From Rhizobiaceae bacterium (lineage in GTDB: Bacteria > Pseudomonadota > Alphaproteobacteria > Rhizobiales > Rhizobiaceae), in assembly GCA_019635775.1 (NCBI GenBank), contig JAHBYU010000012.1, positions 88,323 through 152,322 of the forward strand: a DNA stretch of 64,000 nt, read 5' to 3'. The notes beneath the pieces are model-generated. The model was not told the origin of the DNA. It saw only the letters and a program-made list of their open reading frames with translations, and did no database searches. Position numbers and translations under genes: made by a program. Positions 45,134 to 55,360 of the stretch are shown here, one piece after another. Each line of letters begins with the position of its first letter. Positions within the stretch are counted from its first letter, which is position 1.

Positions 45134-46604
45134 ACTGGCCTCCTGTTGCCGTTGATCCCGCGCTGTTTCCGGGGAAGTAGGAAGCTCCGCCACCATTCGT
45201 CTGGATAACGCCGTTCAAAGTGACGCTGTATCTGGCGCCCGTGAAAGTGCCGCTGGACGTATTGACGAAGGCGAAGATGACGCCGCCGGTCTGGCTGTAG
45301 GCGAAGGTCCCTTGCGCGGCACTGCCGATCGCTGCCCAGCTTGCGCCCTGGCAATAGAGAACGCTGTTGTTCTGGACAAAATAGTGCCCGCCGGCAACAG
45401 TGCCTTGTATCTCTTCCGCGGCGACGAAATCGGCGGAAGCGAAGTTCTCCAGCAGGATGCGGTGACCGCCGCTGGTCGAGGAAAAGCGGTTTTTTCCTGT
45501 CGTCTTCGCATATCCGCCATTGCGGACATTGACGCAGTACGCGCCTGTTCCCTTGGCAACATTGAGTCCCTGGAAGAACAGCCTGCAGCCGGCGCCATCC
45601 ACCGTGATGTTTCCAACGGTGACGTTTGCGGGCGTCGTCGTATCGCCGCTGAGGGTGACCTTGCCCGCGCCAACCTGAGCCGAAGCGAAGCTGATGGCCC
45701 CGGGATAGGTTCCTGGAGCGACATTGATAGTCACGTCATAGCCCCCCAGGTCGAGGGTGCCGAGGACGAAGTCCAACGCCGCTTGTATTGTCAGGAAGGC
45801 GCCGCCGCTCGTGTCCGCAAGTCCGTCGTTGCTGTCGGACCCGTCAGTGCGGACATAGAGAGCGAGATTTGCGGTCAACCTGTCGCGAATATGCCGTTTG
45901 GTGGCAACCTGATCATCGTGAAGCAGAGGCAGTGCGCCCGGCAGGCTCACCCGTCCGCTGGCCATATCCACGTTCAGGGCCTCGATCCAGCTTTCGCCAT
46001 CGGCAGAAACCTTGACGTGCCAGTCGTCGTCGCCGGTAAGGCCGAATTCGGCTTTGGCGGAATGACCCGTCAGGAAGATCAGCGAAGCGGTATCGTCCGT
46101 GTCTGCCTTGTTGATCATGAGCCTGTGGTCGCCGTCCTCCTCGTCGAAAAGGACCGAGGGGCTGCGCACCGACAGCCTGTTGGTCAGGTCGGCGACTGCG
46201 TTGACGCCGACCATCGCGGCGGGGTTGAGGCCTCCGGAGCCAATGTCTCGCCACTCTGTGCCGTCATGAACGACGAGATGTTCCTCATCGCCGATCCACA
46301 ACACCCATCCGGCGTTCGGCGTCAGGAATTCCCAGGCGCTGTCCTGCCATGCAGCGATGTCGCCATCCTTGCCGGTCCAGGCTCCCGTGGCGTCAGCAGG
46401 GACGAGGTAGCGGGCGCCGTCTGCCGGCGAGGCCGGCGGTTCGACGCTGTCGCGGTCCAGCACCGCAAGCTGAACCAGCGCATCCATCCGCCGGATGGCC
46501 TCATTGTAGGTGACGTGCTTCTGCGCCTGGGATGGCATGATGTAGGGAAGGTCGAGATTGGCAGTGGTTTCTATGGCGACTCCTTCACGGTCGGTCTTCG
46601 CCAA
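45126..46604 (-). CDS. DUF2793 spike-like protein with beta-helix domain
   Basis: The N-terminal half (about 1-130) is a DUF2793 domain: NLDLPYIMPSQAQKHVTYNE and a Trp-rich segment FLTPNAGWVLWIGDEEHLVV. This domain is found in phage tail proteins and, to my knowledge, in head-spike proteins of gene transfer agents that bind capsule. The C-terminal half (about 245-492) starts with LYVRTDGSDSNDGLADTSGG and continues as short repeats with frequent Gly, Asn and Thr, as in a right-handed beta-helix of a glycan-binding or cleaving spike. The marked start is TTG at 46604, without a good Shine-Dalgarno. GAAGGAG instead lies just before an ATA codon at 46574. No other phage gene is present. Confidence 0.72.
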   Translation of the reverse strand: MAKTDREGVAIETTANLDLPYIMPSQAQKHVTYNEAIRRMDALVQLAVLDRDSVEPPASPADGARYLVPADATGAWTGKDGDIAAWQDSAWEFLTPNAGWVLWIGDEEHLVVHDGTEWRDIGSGGLNPAAMVGVNAVADLTNRLSVRSPSVLFDEEDGDHRLMINKADTDDTASLIFLTGHSAKAEFGLTGDDDWHVKVSADGESWIEALNVDMASGRVSLPGALPLLHDDQVATKRHIRDRLTANLALYVRTDGSDSNDGLADTSGGAFLTIQAALDFVLGTLDLGGYDVTINVAPGTYPGAISFASAQVGAGKVTLSGDTTTPANVTVGNITVDGAGCRLFFQGLNVAKGTGAYCVNVRNGGYAKTTGKNRFSSTSGGHRILLENFASADFVAAEEIQGTVAGGHYFVQNNSVLYCQGASWAAIGSAAQGTFAYSQTGGVIFAFVNTSSGTFTGARYSVTLNGVIQTNGGGASYFPGNSAGSTATGGQYA

Positions 46605-46623
46605 GGATAGGGGCCGGCCGTCG

Positions 46624-46645
46624 GGCGTGGACGGGTTTCCACGCC
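46624..46645. promoter_or_regulatory. Inverted repeat in front of the DUF2793 gene
   Basis: GGCGTGGA (46624-46631) and TCCACGCC (46638-46645) are perfect arms around CGGGTT, in the 249-bp gap between the divergent DUF2793 and FlaA1-type genes. It lies 20 bp upstream of the annotated start of the minus-strand gene. The gap also holds one GATTC (GANTC) site at 46647-46651; no consensus promoter was seen. Confidence 0.35.
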
Positions 46646-46853
46646 GGATTCTTCACTTTGCCGGTTGGGCACGGCCTGCCTGGCCCCGTTCATCGTGGAT
46701 ATTCCGTGCTTTGTGCTGTCCTCCGCCCTTTCCAATGGATACAACCTGATAATCGTTTCGCGCATTGTTGGTGTAATTGCAGGTTGTTGAGGTATGCCAT
46801 GATGGAAAACATTGTGCCGCTTGGCCCAACCTCGATGGAAACCCTGACGCAAG

Positions 46854-48712
46854 ATGCATAGAAGATCATTCGGCAGGCGCATCGTGGCGATGCCGCGCGG
46901 CGCCAAGAAGTTTCTCTTCATCAGCTTTGATCTCGTTGCACTGCTGGTCGTCCTGTGGGCCAGCTTTTCTCTCAGGCTGAATCATCTCTTCGTTCCCAAT
47001 CTTGAGCAGGCCCTCCTGATGCTGGCCGCACCGGCCATCGCGCTGCCGATATTCATCCGCATGGGACTCTACCGCTCCGTGCTGCGCTACCTTCCCGAGC
47101 ATTTCGTCGGCACCATCTTCAAGGCCGTGACGGTGGCGGCCCTAGCGTGGGTCAGTCTCGCGTTCCTGACGCAGATGACGGGGCTTTCGGGTGTCCCGCG
47201 ATCGGTCGCGCTGTTTTACTGGGCGCTCAGCGTCGTGGTGATCGCGGGAAGCAGATTCGGCGCCAAGCGGCTTCTGTGGACGAATGCGCGTTCGGCAAAC
47301 GCCCCGCGCGCGCTCATCACGGAACATCCGGGCCGGCTTTGCAACTGGCTGGCGCTCTTGCGGCCACCAGCGAACGCAACGTCATGGGCTTCGTGACCGA
47401 GGATGCCGGTCTGGCGGGCATGGAGATGCTTGGCCTGCGGGTTTATCCAGTCGCCGGGCTGGAAGACGTGGTCACCAGGTTCGGCGTCAGGGAGATCATC
47501 GTCACCACGCCCCTGCCAAACGGCGCGGCCCGCCGCGAGATGGTCGCGCGCTTCGGGGCGTTGCCGGTCAGGTTCCGCATCCTGCCGGCGATCGCCGACC
47601 TGGCTTCAGGGAAGTATTCGATCAGCGACGTGCGTGACATCGACATCGACGATCTGCTGCGCCGGTCTCCGGTCGCTCCAGATCCGGCATTGATGCGTGG
47701 CGTCATCGAGGGGAAGGTCATCCTCGTCACCGGTGCTGCCGGCTCGATAGGTTCAGCTCTGAGCCGCACCATCGCAAGGCTCAATCCAAAGAAGCTGATC
47801 CTCGTGGATTTCAACGAGCATGGGCTCTTCGAGATCACCAGGGAGATAGCTTCATCCGCGCGCTTTCCGCTTGTCCGAGTCCTGGGCTCGGTAACGGACG
47901 GGTCGCTGATGCGCCAGGTCCTCCGTGAAAACGAGGTCGAGACGGTCTACCACTGCGCCGCGTTCAAGCATGTCTCCATGGTCGAGGCCAACTGTGTTGA
48001 GGGCGCGCGCAACAACATCCTGGGCACATGGACCATCGCAGAAGCGGCTCGCGAGCAGCGCGTTGCCAACTTCATCCTGATCTCCTCCGACAAGGCGGTC
48101 CGGCCAAGCAGCGTCATGGGCGCGACGAAGCGGTGGTCTGAGCTGATCGTGCGCCATTTTCCCGTAATCGGCGCGAAATCCGGCGGCGAAGGCAACTTTG
48201 CATCGGTGCGCTTCGGCAATGTCATTGGGTCCAGCGGCTCGGTCGTGCCACTTTTCAGCGAGCAGATCGCTGCCGGCGGCCCGGTCACTTTGACCCATGA
48301 GGAGATGACACGATATTTCATGTCGGTTCGGGAGGCGGCCGAACTGATCATCCAGGCGACCGCTCTCTCCCGGTCGGGCGATGTGCTGCTGCTGGAGATG
48401 GGCGACCCTGTCCGGATTAGGGCGCTGGCCGAGGACATGATCATGCTTTCTGGCCTCACCATCCGCAACGAGGAAAACCCCGAGGGCGACATCGAAATCG
48501 TGACGATCGGTCCTGCCGAGGGGGAGAAACTGCACGAGGAGCTGTTCTACGACCCGTCCGTTGTCGCCCCCACGGCGCACCCGAAGATATTGCGCGATGG
48601 CCAGGTCAACGACGTCGCTGTCGACGTCCCGGCCAGGCTGAAGGATCTGCGCGAGCGGATCGAGATCCGCGACGAAGCGGGGCTTCGCACCTTGCTGTTC
48701 GATTTCACCTGA
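46854..48712 (+). pseudogene. FlaA1/CapD/WbpM-type nucleoside-diphosphate-sugar epimerase/dehydratase, broken by a 1-nt deletion
   Basis: Two overlapping frames together make a normal protein of about 619 residues. The first (46854-47396) has four membrane helices (FISFDLVALLVVLWASFSL onward) and ends in NAPRALI. The second (coding from about 47320, frame open 47147-48712) continues GTSGPALQLAGALAATSERN and holds the catalytic Rossmann domain: VTGAAGSIGSALSRT, ISSDKAVRPSSVMGATK and RFGNVIGSSGSVVPLF. A single T missing between 47318 and 47319 would restore ALI-Y-GTSG, the expected first nucleotide-binding loop. Members make 4-keto-6-deoxy sugar nucleotides for surface glycans at the inner membrane. 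It is either a true pseudogene or a sequencing error. Confidence 0.85.
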
Positions 48713-48721
48713 AGCCCCGCG

Positions 48722-49681
48722 ATGGCGACGACGCGAAATGTTCAGCAGGCGGGCAAGGCTTCCGAAAGGGTCGCCATCCTGCTTGCCACCAGGAATGGCG
48801 AGCTCTTTCTGGACGAGCAGTTGGCGTCGCTGGCAAGACAGACCCATCCGCTGATCGACATATGGGCCTCCGACGACGGGTCGACGGATCGCACATCGGC
48901 GATCCTGAGCGACTGGCAGGCCCGCTGGGACAAGGGAGCATTCCACATCGCTGCCGGTCCCTGCAGGGGGTTCGCCGAGAACTTCCGCTCCCTCATTCTG
49001 AACGAAGCGATCGATGCGGACTATATGGCCTTCTGCGACCAGGACGATATCTGGGAGGCAGGCAAGCTGGAAACGGCGTTGGCCAGCATTCACGATGACG
49101 GCATGGTCAAGCCCGTCCTGTTTTGCGGCCGCACCCTGAACGTTTCGTCCGGCGGCGAGGCAATAGGCCTGTCTCCGTTCTTCCGCAGGCAGCCGTCATT
49201 CCGCAACGCGCTCGTGCAGAGCATTGCAGGCGGCAACACGATGGTCCTTAATCGCGCGGCATGGCAAAGCCTGCGGCAGGCATCTGAGGGAACGGGCTTC
49301 GTGAGCCACGACTGGTGGGCATATCAGGTGGTGACGGGAGTAGGCGGAACGGTGCGCTACACCGCCCAACCTCAAGTGCGCTACCGGCAGCACGCAGCCA
49401 ATCTCATAGGGGCCAACACCTCCTGGGCAGCCAGGCTCACCCGCGTAAGCTTCCTCATGGAGGGCGGTTTCAGGAACTGGAACGACATCAACATGCGCGG
49501 GCTCCAACACAACCGCGACATGCTTACGCCGGATGCGCTGAAAGCTCTGGACCTCTTCGAGGCGGCACGAAAGGGCGGCTTCGTGTCGAGGCTGGCGAAC
49601 CTTTGGCGCTCCGGGGTCTATCGCCAGACGCGAAAGGGAACGATCGCCCTTTGGCTTGCTTGCGCGATGGCGCGCATCTAG
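48722..49681 (+). CDS. Glycosyltransferase family 2
   Basis: The 319-residue protein has a GT-A domain with the family motifs VAILLATRNGELFLDEQLAS, ASDDGSTDRT (nucleotide-sugar binding) and AFCDQDDIWE (the metal-binding acidic motif), in the order expected for GT2. IAGGNTMVLNR and SHDWWAYQV follow, as in rhamnosyl-type transferases. There is no membrane helix, so it works at the cytoplasmic face of the membrane. The ATG at 48722 lies 9 bp after the FlaA1-type gene and lacks a good Shine-Dalgarno, which suggests coupling. The sugar transferred is not known. Confidence 0.88.
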   Translation: MATTRNVQQAGKASERVAILLATRNGELFLDEQLASLARQTHPLIDIWASDDGSTDRTSAILSDWQARWDKGAFHIAAGPCRGFAENFRSLILNEAIDADYMAFCDQDDIWEAGKLETALASIHDDGMVKPVLFCGRTLNVSSGGEAIGLSPFFRRQPSFRNALVQSIAGGNTMVLNRAAWQSLRQASEGTGFVSHDWWAYQVVTGVGGTVRYTAQPQVRYRQHAANLIGANTSWAARLTRVSFLMEGGFRNWNDINMRGLQHNRDMLTPDALKALDLFEAARKGGFVSRLANLWRSGVYRQTRKGTIALWLACAMARI

Positions 49682-49684
49682 TCC

Positions 49685-50221
49685 GTGAACAGGTTTCTCG
49701 ACATAGCGCTCGCCCTGCCGTTGCTGGTGCTCTCGTCGCCCATAGTTCTGGCGGCCGCGCTCTGGATCAGGATGTCCTCGGTCGGCCCCGCTGTTTTCTC
49801 TCAGCTACGCGTCGGGCGCCATGAGAAGGTCTTTCGGTGCCACAAGCTGAGGACGATGTTTGTCGGCACGGAGGCATTGCCAACCCACGAGGTCGGGCAG
49901 GATTCTGTCACGCCGGCCGGCCGCTTCCTTCGTCGCGTCAAGCTGGATGAGCTTCCCCAATTGTGGAACGTTCTGAAGGGTGAGATGAGCCTTGTCGGTC
50001 CCAGGCCATGTCTTGCCACGCAACGCGATCTGATACGCTATCGTCGCGAGTTGGGCGTGTATGCGCTGAGGCCGGGTATAAGCGGTCTCGCGCAGGTCAG
50101 GGGCATAGATATGTCCGACCCGAAAAGATGCGCCGAGACCGATGCCGAATACCTTGCGACCCGGTCGCTGATGCTTGACGTCAGGATACTCTTGGCAACC
50201 GTCGGCGCGCGGTTTCCCTAA
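49685..50221 (+). CDS. Initiating sugar-phosphate transferase (PglC/WecP type)
   Basis: This small phosphoglycosyl transferase starts a polysaccharide repeat unit by moving a sugar-phosphate to undecaprenyl phosphate. The 178 residues have the single re-entrant hydrophobic helix (about 5-30, [19 protein letters not shown]) and the catalytic region: [33 protein letters not shown] with the Asp-Glu pair, and [10 protein letters not shown]. The C-terminal [10 protein letters not shown] is typical. The GTG start is 3 bp after the GT2 gene. Its stop overlaps the convergent HAD gene by 4 bp (CTAA). Confidence 0.92.
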   Translation: MNRFLDIALALPLLVLSSPIVLAAALWIRMSSVGPAVFSQLRVGRHEKVFRCHKLRTMFVGTEALPTHEVGQDSVTPAGRFLRRVKLDELPQLWNVLKGEMSLVGPRPCLATQRDLIRYRRELGVYALRPGISGLAQVRGIDMSDPKRCAETDAEYLATRSLMLDVRILLATVGARFP

Positions 50222-50904
50222 GCGTCCGACCATTCGGCCAGCGCGGCCAGCACACCGGGAAAATCGGCCCAGCGCCTTATCACCGTTTCCGCGCCTGCCT
50301 CTGTCAGGACGTCGGCATGCCCCGCATAGCTGTGCGAGGCACCCGTGAAGCCGATCACGCGCATGCCGGCCGCCTTGGCTCCGGCGATGCCATGAACGGA
50401 ATCCTCGACCACGAACGTTTTCGCCGGAGCTGCCTCCATCTTCTGGGCGGCATAGAGGAAGACGTCAGGTGCCGGCTTGGGGTTGCGAGAGGGCGTGTCG
50501 AGGGAACTGTAGATGTGCCCGGAAAAGAACGGAGCAAGCCCGGTTCGTTCAGCCATGAAGCCGATCCTGTCGGCCTGAGAGTTGGAACAGATGCAACGCT
50601 TCGAGGTGACGGATGCGACCGCTTCACGTGCGCCTTCGATGGCCCGCACTTCAGACCGCAGGCGCTTGTCGACAAGCTCCTCGGCCTGATCGATCAGGGA
50701 AGCCTGGAAGGGAATGGACGATACTTCTTCGATGCGCAGCAGAATGTCCTTGAAGGTCAGCCCTGCATAAAGCTGCGACAACTCCTCCGGGCTGATTTCG
50801 TAGCCGGCCTGCGTGATCATCTCGGCCTCGATCCTTGCCGCGACGAACTCGCTGTCGACGAGCGTGCCGTCGAAATCGAAAATGACAAGATCAGGCTGGG
50901 ACAT
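50218..50904 (-). CDS. HAD-superfamily phosphatase (subfamily IA)
   Basis: The 228-residue protein has the four HAD motifs: DLVIFDFDGTLVDSE (Asp nucleophile and second Asp), CICSNSQADRI (the Ser/Thr motif), the Lys in SRNPKPAPDVFLYAA, and VVEDSVHGIAGAKAAGM. The helical cap (about 18-85) fits the beta-phosphoglucomutase/phosphoglycolate phosphatase group. The substrate is not evident. It overlaps the sugar-phosphate transferase gene tail to tail and is divergent from ccrM. Confidence 0.88.
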   Translation of the reverse strand: MSQPDLVIFDFDGTLVDSEFVAARIEAEMITQAGYEISPEELSQLYAGLTFKDILLRIEEVSSIPFQASLIDQAEELVDKRLRSEVRAIEGAREAVASVTSKRCICSNSQADRIGFMAERTGLAPFFSGHIYSSLDTPSRNPKPAPDVFLYAAQKMEAAPAKTFVVEDSVHGIAGAKAAGMRVIGFTGASHSYAGHADVLTEAGAETVIRRWADFPGVLAALAEWSDA

Positions 50905-50996
50905 GATTTGGGAGCAATCTCAAGGACATTGGAGTGGCGCGCCTTACACCATGCCGCCGCATGCCGCAAACCAGGAAAGCCCGCTTCATTAAATCT

Positions 50997-51012
50997 TTAC
51001 CGAGAACGGTAA
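50997..51012. promoter_or_regulatory. Dyad upstream of ccrM
   Basis: TTACCG (50997-51002) and CGGTAA (51007-51012) are perfect inverted arms with an AGAA centre, in the control region shared by ccrM and the divergent HAD gene. The region contains no GANTC site, unlike the well-known ccrM promoter of Caulobacter. It is a plausible operator of unknown protein. Confidence 0.4.
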
Positions 51013-51018
51013 CCATAA

Positions 51019-52799
<1,781 letters not shown>

Positions 52800-52809
52800 G
52801 CCTGTCCTT

Positions 52810-53919
52810 TCAATGCCTGCGTTTCGTAGCGCCGGGTATGGCGGATTCAATGACTTTTTTCATCACGGTCGGCAACGCCTCGTCATGCACGCCCGAGATG
52901 GGCGACCACCGATGGCCTTCGGGCGCGTCCATTCGGAAGACATCGGCGCGGAAGACATCCAGTTCTAGGGAAAAATGGGTGAAGACGTGCGTGATGCTGC
53001 CGGCTCGCCGCCAGTCCGCGGGGAAGGGGGCGCTTTCGACGGTCTTGTCGCCATCCTGCCGGGCGGTCCAGTCGCTTGTCGGCACCTCGCTCATTCCGCC
53101 AAGAAGGCCTTTTTCCGGGCGCGTCCTCAGCAGGATTGAACCGTCCCGGCTGAATGCGACGAATGCAGCCCCGTGCCGTGCGGGCTTCGGTTGCTTCTCC
53201 GCCTTGACGGGCAGCAGTTCCGGATCGCCTGCGACGACAGCTTCGCAATCGTCCAGCAACGGGCACAGCATGCAGCGCGGTCGCTTCGGCGTGCAGATCG
53301 TCGCGCCGAGATCCATCATGGCCTGGGCGAAATCGCCGGGCCGCTCGTCGGGGACCAGATCGTCCAGGGCAACGCGGATTTCGGCTTTTGCAAGGGGCAG
53401 GGGCGTTCGAATCTCGAAAAGCCTTGCGGTGACGCGTTCCACATTGCCGTCAATGACGATAGCCCTGCGGCCGAAGGCGATCGCGGCTATTGCCGCTGCG
53501 GTATAGGCGCCGACCCCGGGCAGTGCGCGCAGGCCTGCCTCATCGTCGGGAAACTTGCCTCCCATGTCCTTGGCTACGGTATCGGCGCATTTCTTTAGGT
53601 TGCGCGCGCGCGAATAGTAGCCCAGTCCGGCCCAGGTTTTCATGACATCCTCGGATTGCGCTTCCGCGAGGTCCGTTATCGTTGGCCATTTCTCGAGAAA
53701 TTTCCGGAAATAGGGCTTCACGGCCTCGACCGTGGTCTGTTGCAGCATGATTTCCGAAAGCCAGACGTGATAGGGTTCCGGCCGAACCCCCTTTGCGAGG
53801 GCGAGCGGGCCGGTTCGCCACGGTAATTCGCGATGGTGCGCGTCGTACCAGTCAAGGAGCCTGCCGGCGATGTCGCCTTTGTCGGTCCTTGTCTTGCGGG
53901 CCTGCTCGGTGGATGCCAT
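52810..53919 (-). CDS. mutY: A/G-specific adenine glycosylase
   Basis: MutY removes adenine opposite 8-oxoguanine. The 369 residues comprise a helix-hairpin-helix glycosylase domain with WLSEIMLQQTTVEAV (catalytic Glu) and ALPGVGAYTAAAIAAIAFG, and then the conserved IVIDGNVERV. An iron-sulphur cluster follows: CTPKRPRCMLCPLLDDC, the expected C-x6-C-x2-C-x5-C. The C-terminal NUDIX-like domain (about 230-360) recognises the damaged base and includes the HVFTHFSLEL stretch. The frame is open upstream, but the family N-terminus begins at the ATG at 53919. Confidence 0.96.
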   Translation of the reverse strand: MASTEQARKTRTDKGDIAGRLLDWYDAHHRELPWRTGPLALAKGVRPEPYHVWLSEIMLQQTTVEAVKPYFRKFLEKWPTITDLAEAQSEDVMKTWAGLGYYSRARNLKKCADTVAKDMGGKFPDDEAGLRALPGVGAYTAAAIAAIAFGRRAIVIDGNVERVTARLFEIRTPLPLAKAEIRVALDDLVPDERPGDFAQAMMDLGATICTPKRPRCMLCPLLDDCEAVVAGDPELLPVKAEKQPKPARHGAAFVAFSRDGSILLRTRPEKGLLGGMSEVPTSDWTARQDGDKTVESAPFPADWRRAGSITHVFTHFSLELDVFRADVFRMDAPEGHRWSPISGVHDEALPTVMKKVIESAIPGATKRRH

Positions 53920-53962
53920 TGGTCGCGGGAACGTTTGGGGAGGCATTGGATGCTTGAGGCAC

Positions 53963-54469
53963 ATGGCAGGAAAAAGGCCTGATCGCAACGCCGTCGCCGT
54001 AAGCGACCTCGCCACCGATATTCTCGATCCGGTGTTGCGTCGTCGCGCCGGTATCTCGATCGGACTGGTGCAGTCGTGGGAGGATATCGTTGGTCCACGG
54101 CTGGCCAGGACGTCCCGGCCCGAGAAGATCCAGTGGCCACGGCGGATGCATGACGACGACCCTTTCGAGCCGGCGGTGCTCGTTATTGCCTGCGAAGGTG
54201 CTGCCGCGCTCCATCTCCAGCATGAGACCGGCGAGGTTATCTCCCGCGTCAACGCATTTCTGGGCTTTTCGGCCATTGGCCGCGTCCGGATCGTCCAGAA
54301 GCCGGTGGAAAGCGGCCAGCTTCGCGAAAAGCCGGCCCGACGGGCGCTTGCGCCTGAGGAAAATGCACGTATCGCCCGGGTTGTCGGCAACGTCGAGGAC
54401 GATGGGCTTCGCGCCGCGTTGGAGCGTCTTGGCGAAAGCGTCCTTGCGTCAAAGGCGCGCAAAGGCTGA
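53963..54469 (+). CDS. DciA/DUF721-family protein
   Basis: The 168-residue protein belongs to the DUF721/DciA group; DciA loads the replicative helicase in many bacteria that lack DnaC or DnaI. The N-terminal half (about 5-100) has the DUF721 pattern: DLATDILDPVLRRRAGIS, LVQSWEDIVGPRLAR and TRPEKIQWP-like TSRPEKIQWPRR, then LVIACEGAAALHLQHETGEV. The C-terminal part is helical and charged. It is divergent from mutY with a 43-bp gap and precedes the DsbA-like gene, an order seen in related genomes. Confidence 0.87.
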   Translation: MAGKRPDRNAVAVSDLATDILDPVLRRRAGISIGLVQSWEDIVGPRLARTSRPEKIQWPRRMHDDDPFEPAVLVIACEGAAALHLQHETGEVISRVNAFLGFSAIGRVRIVQKPVESGQLREKPARRALAPEENARIARVVGNVEDDGLRAALERLGESVLASKARKG

Positions 54470-54601
54470 TTTGCCTCTCGCGAACGTGATGACGGCCACA
54501 ATTTTGGCGATTGGATTGCCCACTGGGATGGCCTAATGCCCGCAACACTCGCCTTTCGGGGCCCAGGTGTTGCAAGATCGAACCAAAATCAGGTGATTCG
54601 C

Positions 54602-55306
54602 ATGACACGCCCTCTGCACCGCAGAACCGTCCTTTCCCTGCTCGCCGTGTCCGGCGTGGCTGTCCTTGCGGCCTGCAGCGATTCAGGCGATGCACCCAAG
54701 ACAGAGGCTCCCGCGCCTGCCGATCCGCCTGCCGCCGCCGTCGAGGCGCCGGCATCCGCCGGCAGCGTCGACATGGCCGAGGTGCTCCAGCCCGGCTCAT
54801 TGCCTGACATGGCGCTCGGCAACGACGATGCTCCGGTCACCATCGTCGAATATGCCTCCCTAACCTGTCCGCATTGCGCGCATTTTCATGAGACGACCCT
54901 GCCTGAGTTGAAAAAGAAGTATATCGATACTGGCAAGGCCCGTCTGATTTTGCGCGAATTCCCCTTTGATCCGCGTGCCGAAGCAGGTTTCATGCTGGCG
55001 CGTTGCTCGAAGGACAACTATTTCGCCATGGTCGATGTGCTGTTTAAACAACAGCGCAACTGGGCGTCCGTACAAAATGCCAAGGAGGCTTTGCTGCAGA
55101 TTTCCCGTTTGGCCGGTTTTTCACAGGAGTCCTTCGAGGCGTGCTTGACGGATCAGAAGCTTCTGGACGATGTGAGGGCTGTGCAAAAGCGGGGTGCAGA
55201 GGAATTCAAGGTCGACTCTACTCCTACCTTTTTCATTAACGGGAACACCTACAAGGGGGCCCTGACGATTGAGGAAATGTCGGCGATCATCGACGGCATG
55301 CTCTGA
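54602..55306 (+). CDS. DsbA-family thioredoxin-fold lipoprotein
   Basis: The 234-residue protein has a signal with a twin-arginine pair (R7-R8) and a lipobox LAAC ending in C25. It is followed by a Pro/Ala-rich linker (about 30-60). The thioredoxin-like DsbA domain carries the active CxxC C89-P-H-C92 in YASLTCPHCAHFHETTLPEL and the cis-Pro loop STPTFFINGNTYKGAL near the end. It should oxidise or isomerise disulphides on the periplasmic face of a membrane. The ATG at 54602 begins the signal; upstream in-frame sequence is not conserved. It precedes smc. Confidence 0.9.
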   Translation: MTRPLHRRTVLSLLAVSGVAVLAACSDSGDAPKTEAPAPADPPAAAVEAPASAGSVDMAEVLQPGSLPDMALGNDDAPVTIVEYASLTCPHCAHFHETTLPELKKKYIDTGKARLILREFPFDPRAEAGFMLARCSKDNYFAMVDVLFKQQRNWASVQNAKEALLQISRLAGFSQESFEACLTDQKLLDDVRAVQKRGAEEFKVDSTPTFFINGNTYKGALTIEEMSAIIDGML

Positions 55307-55360
55307 CGCCCGCCTCATGTGCAATTGGGCGGGCTTTCGCTCGCCTATCGGATGGCAGGC

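Noticed and set aside
44735-46604. A prophage remnant
   Set aside because: Only two spike-associated genes are present; there are no packaging, capsid, tail-tube, lysis or integrase genes and no attachment-site repeats around them.
45312-46610. 432-codon plus-strand frame over the DUF2793 gene
   Set aside because: The opposite strand encodes the recognisable DUF2793 and beta-helix sequence; this frame shows no family feature.
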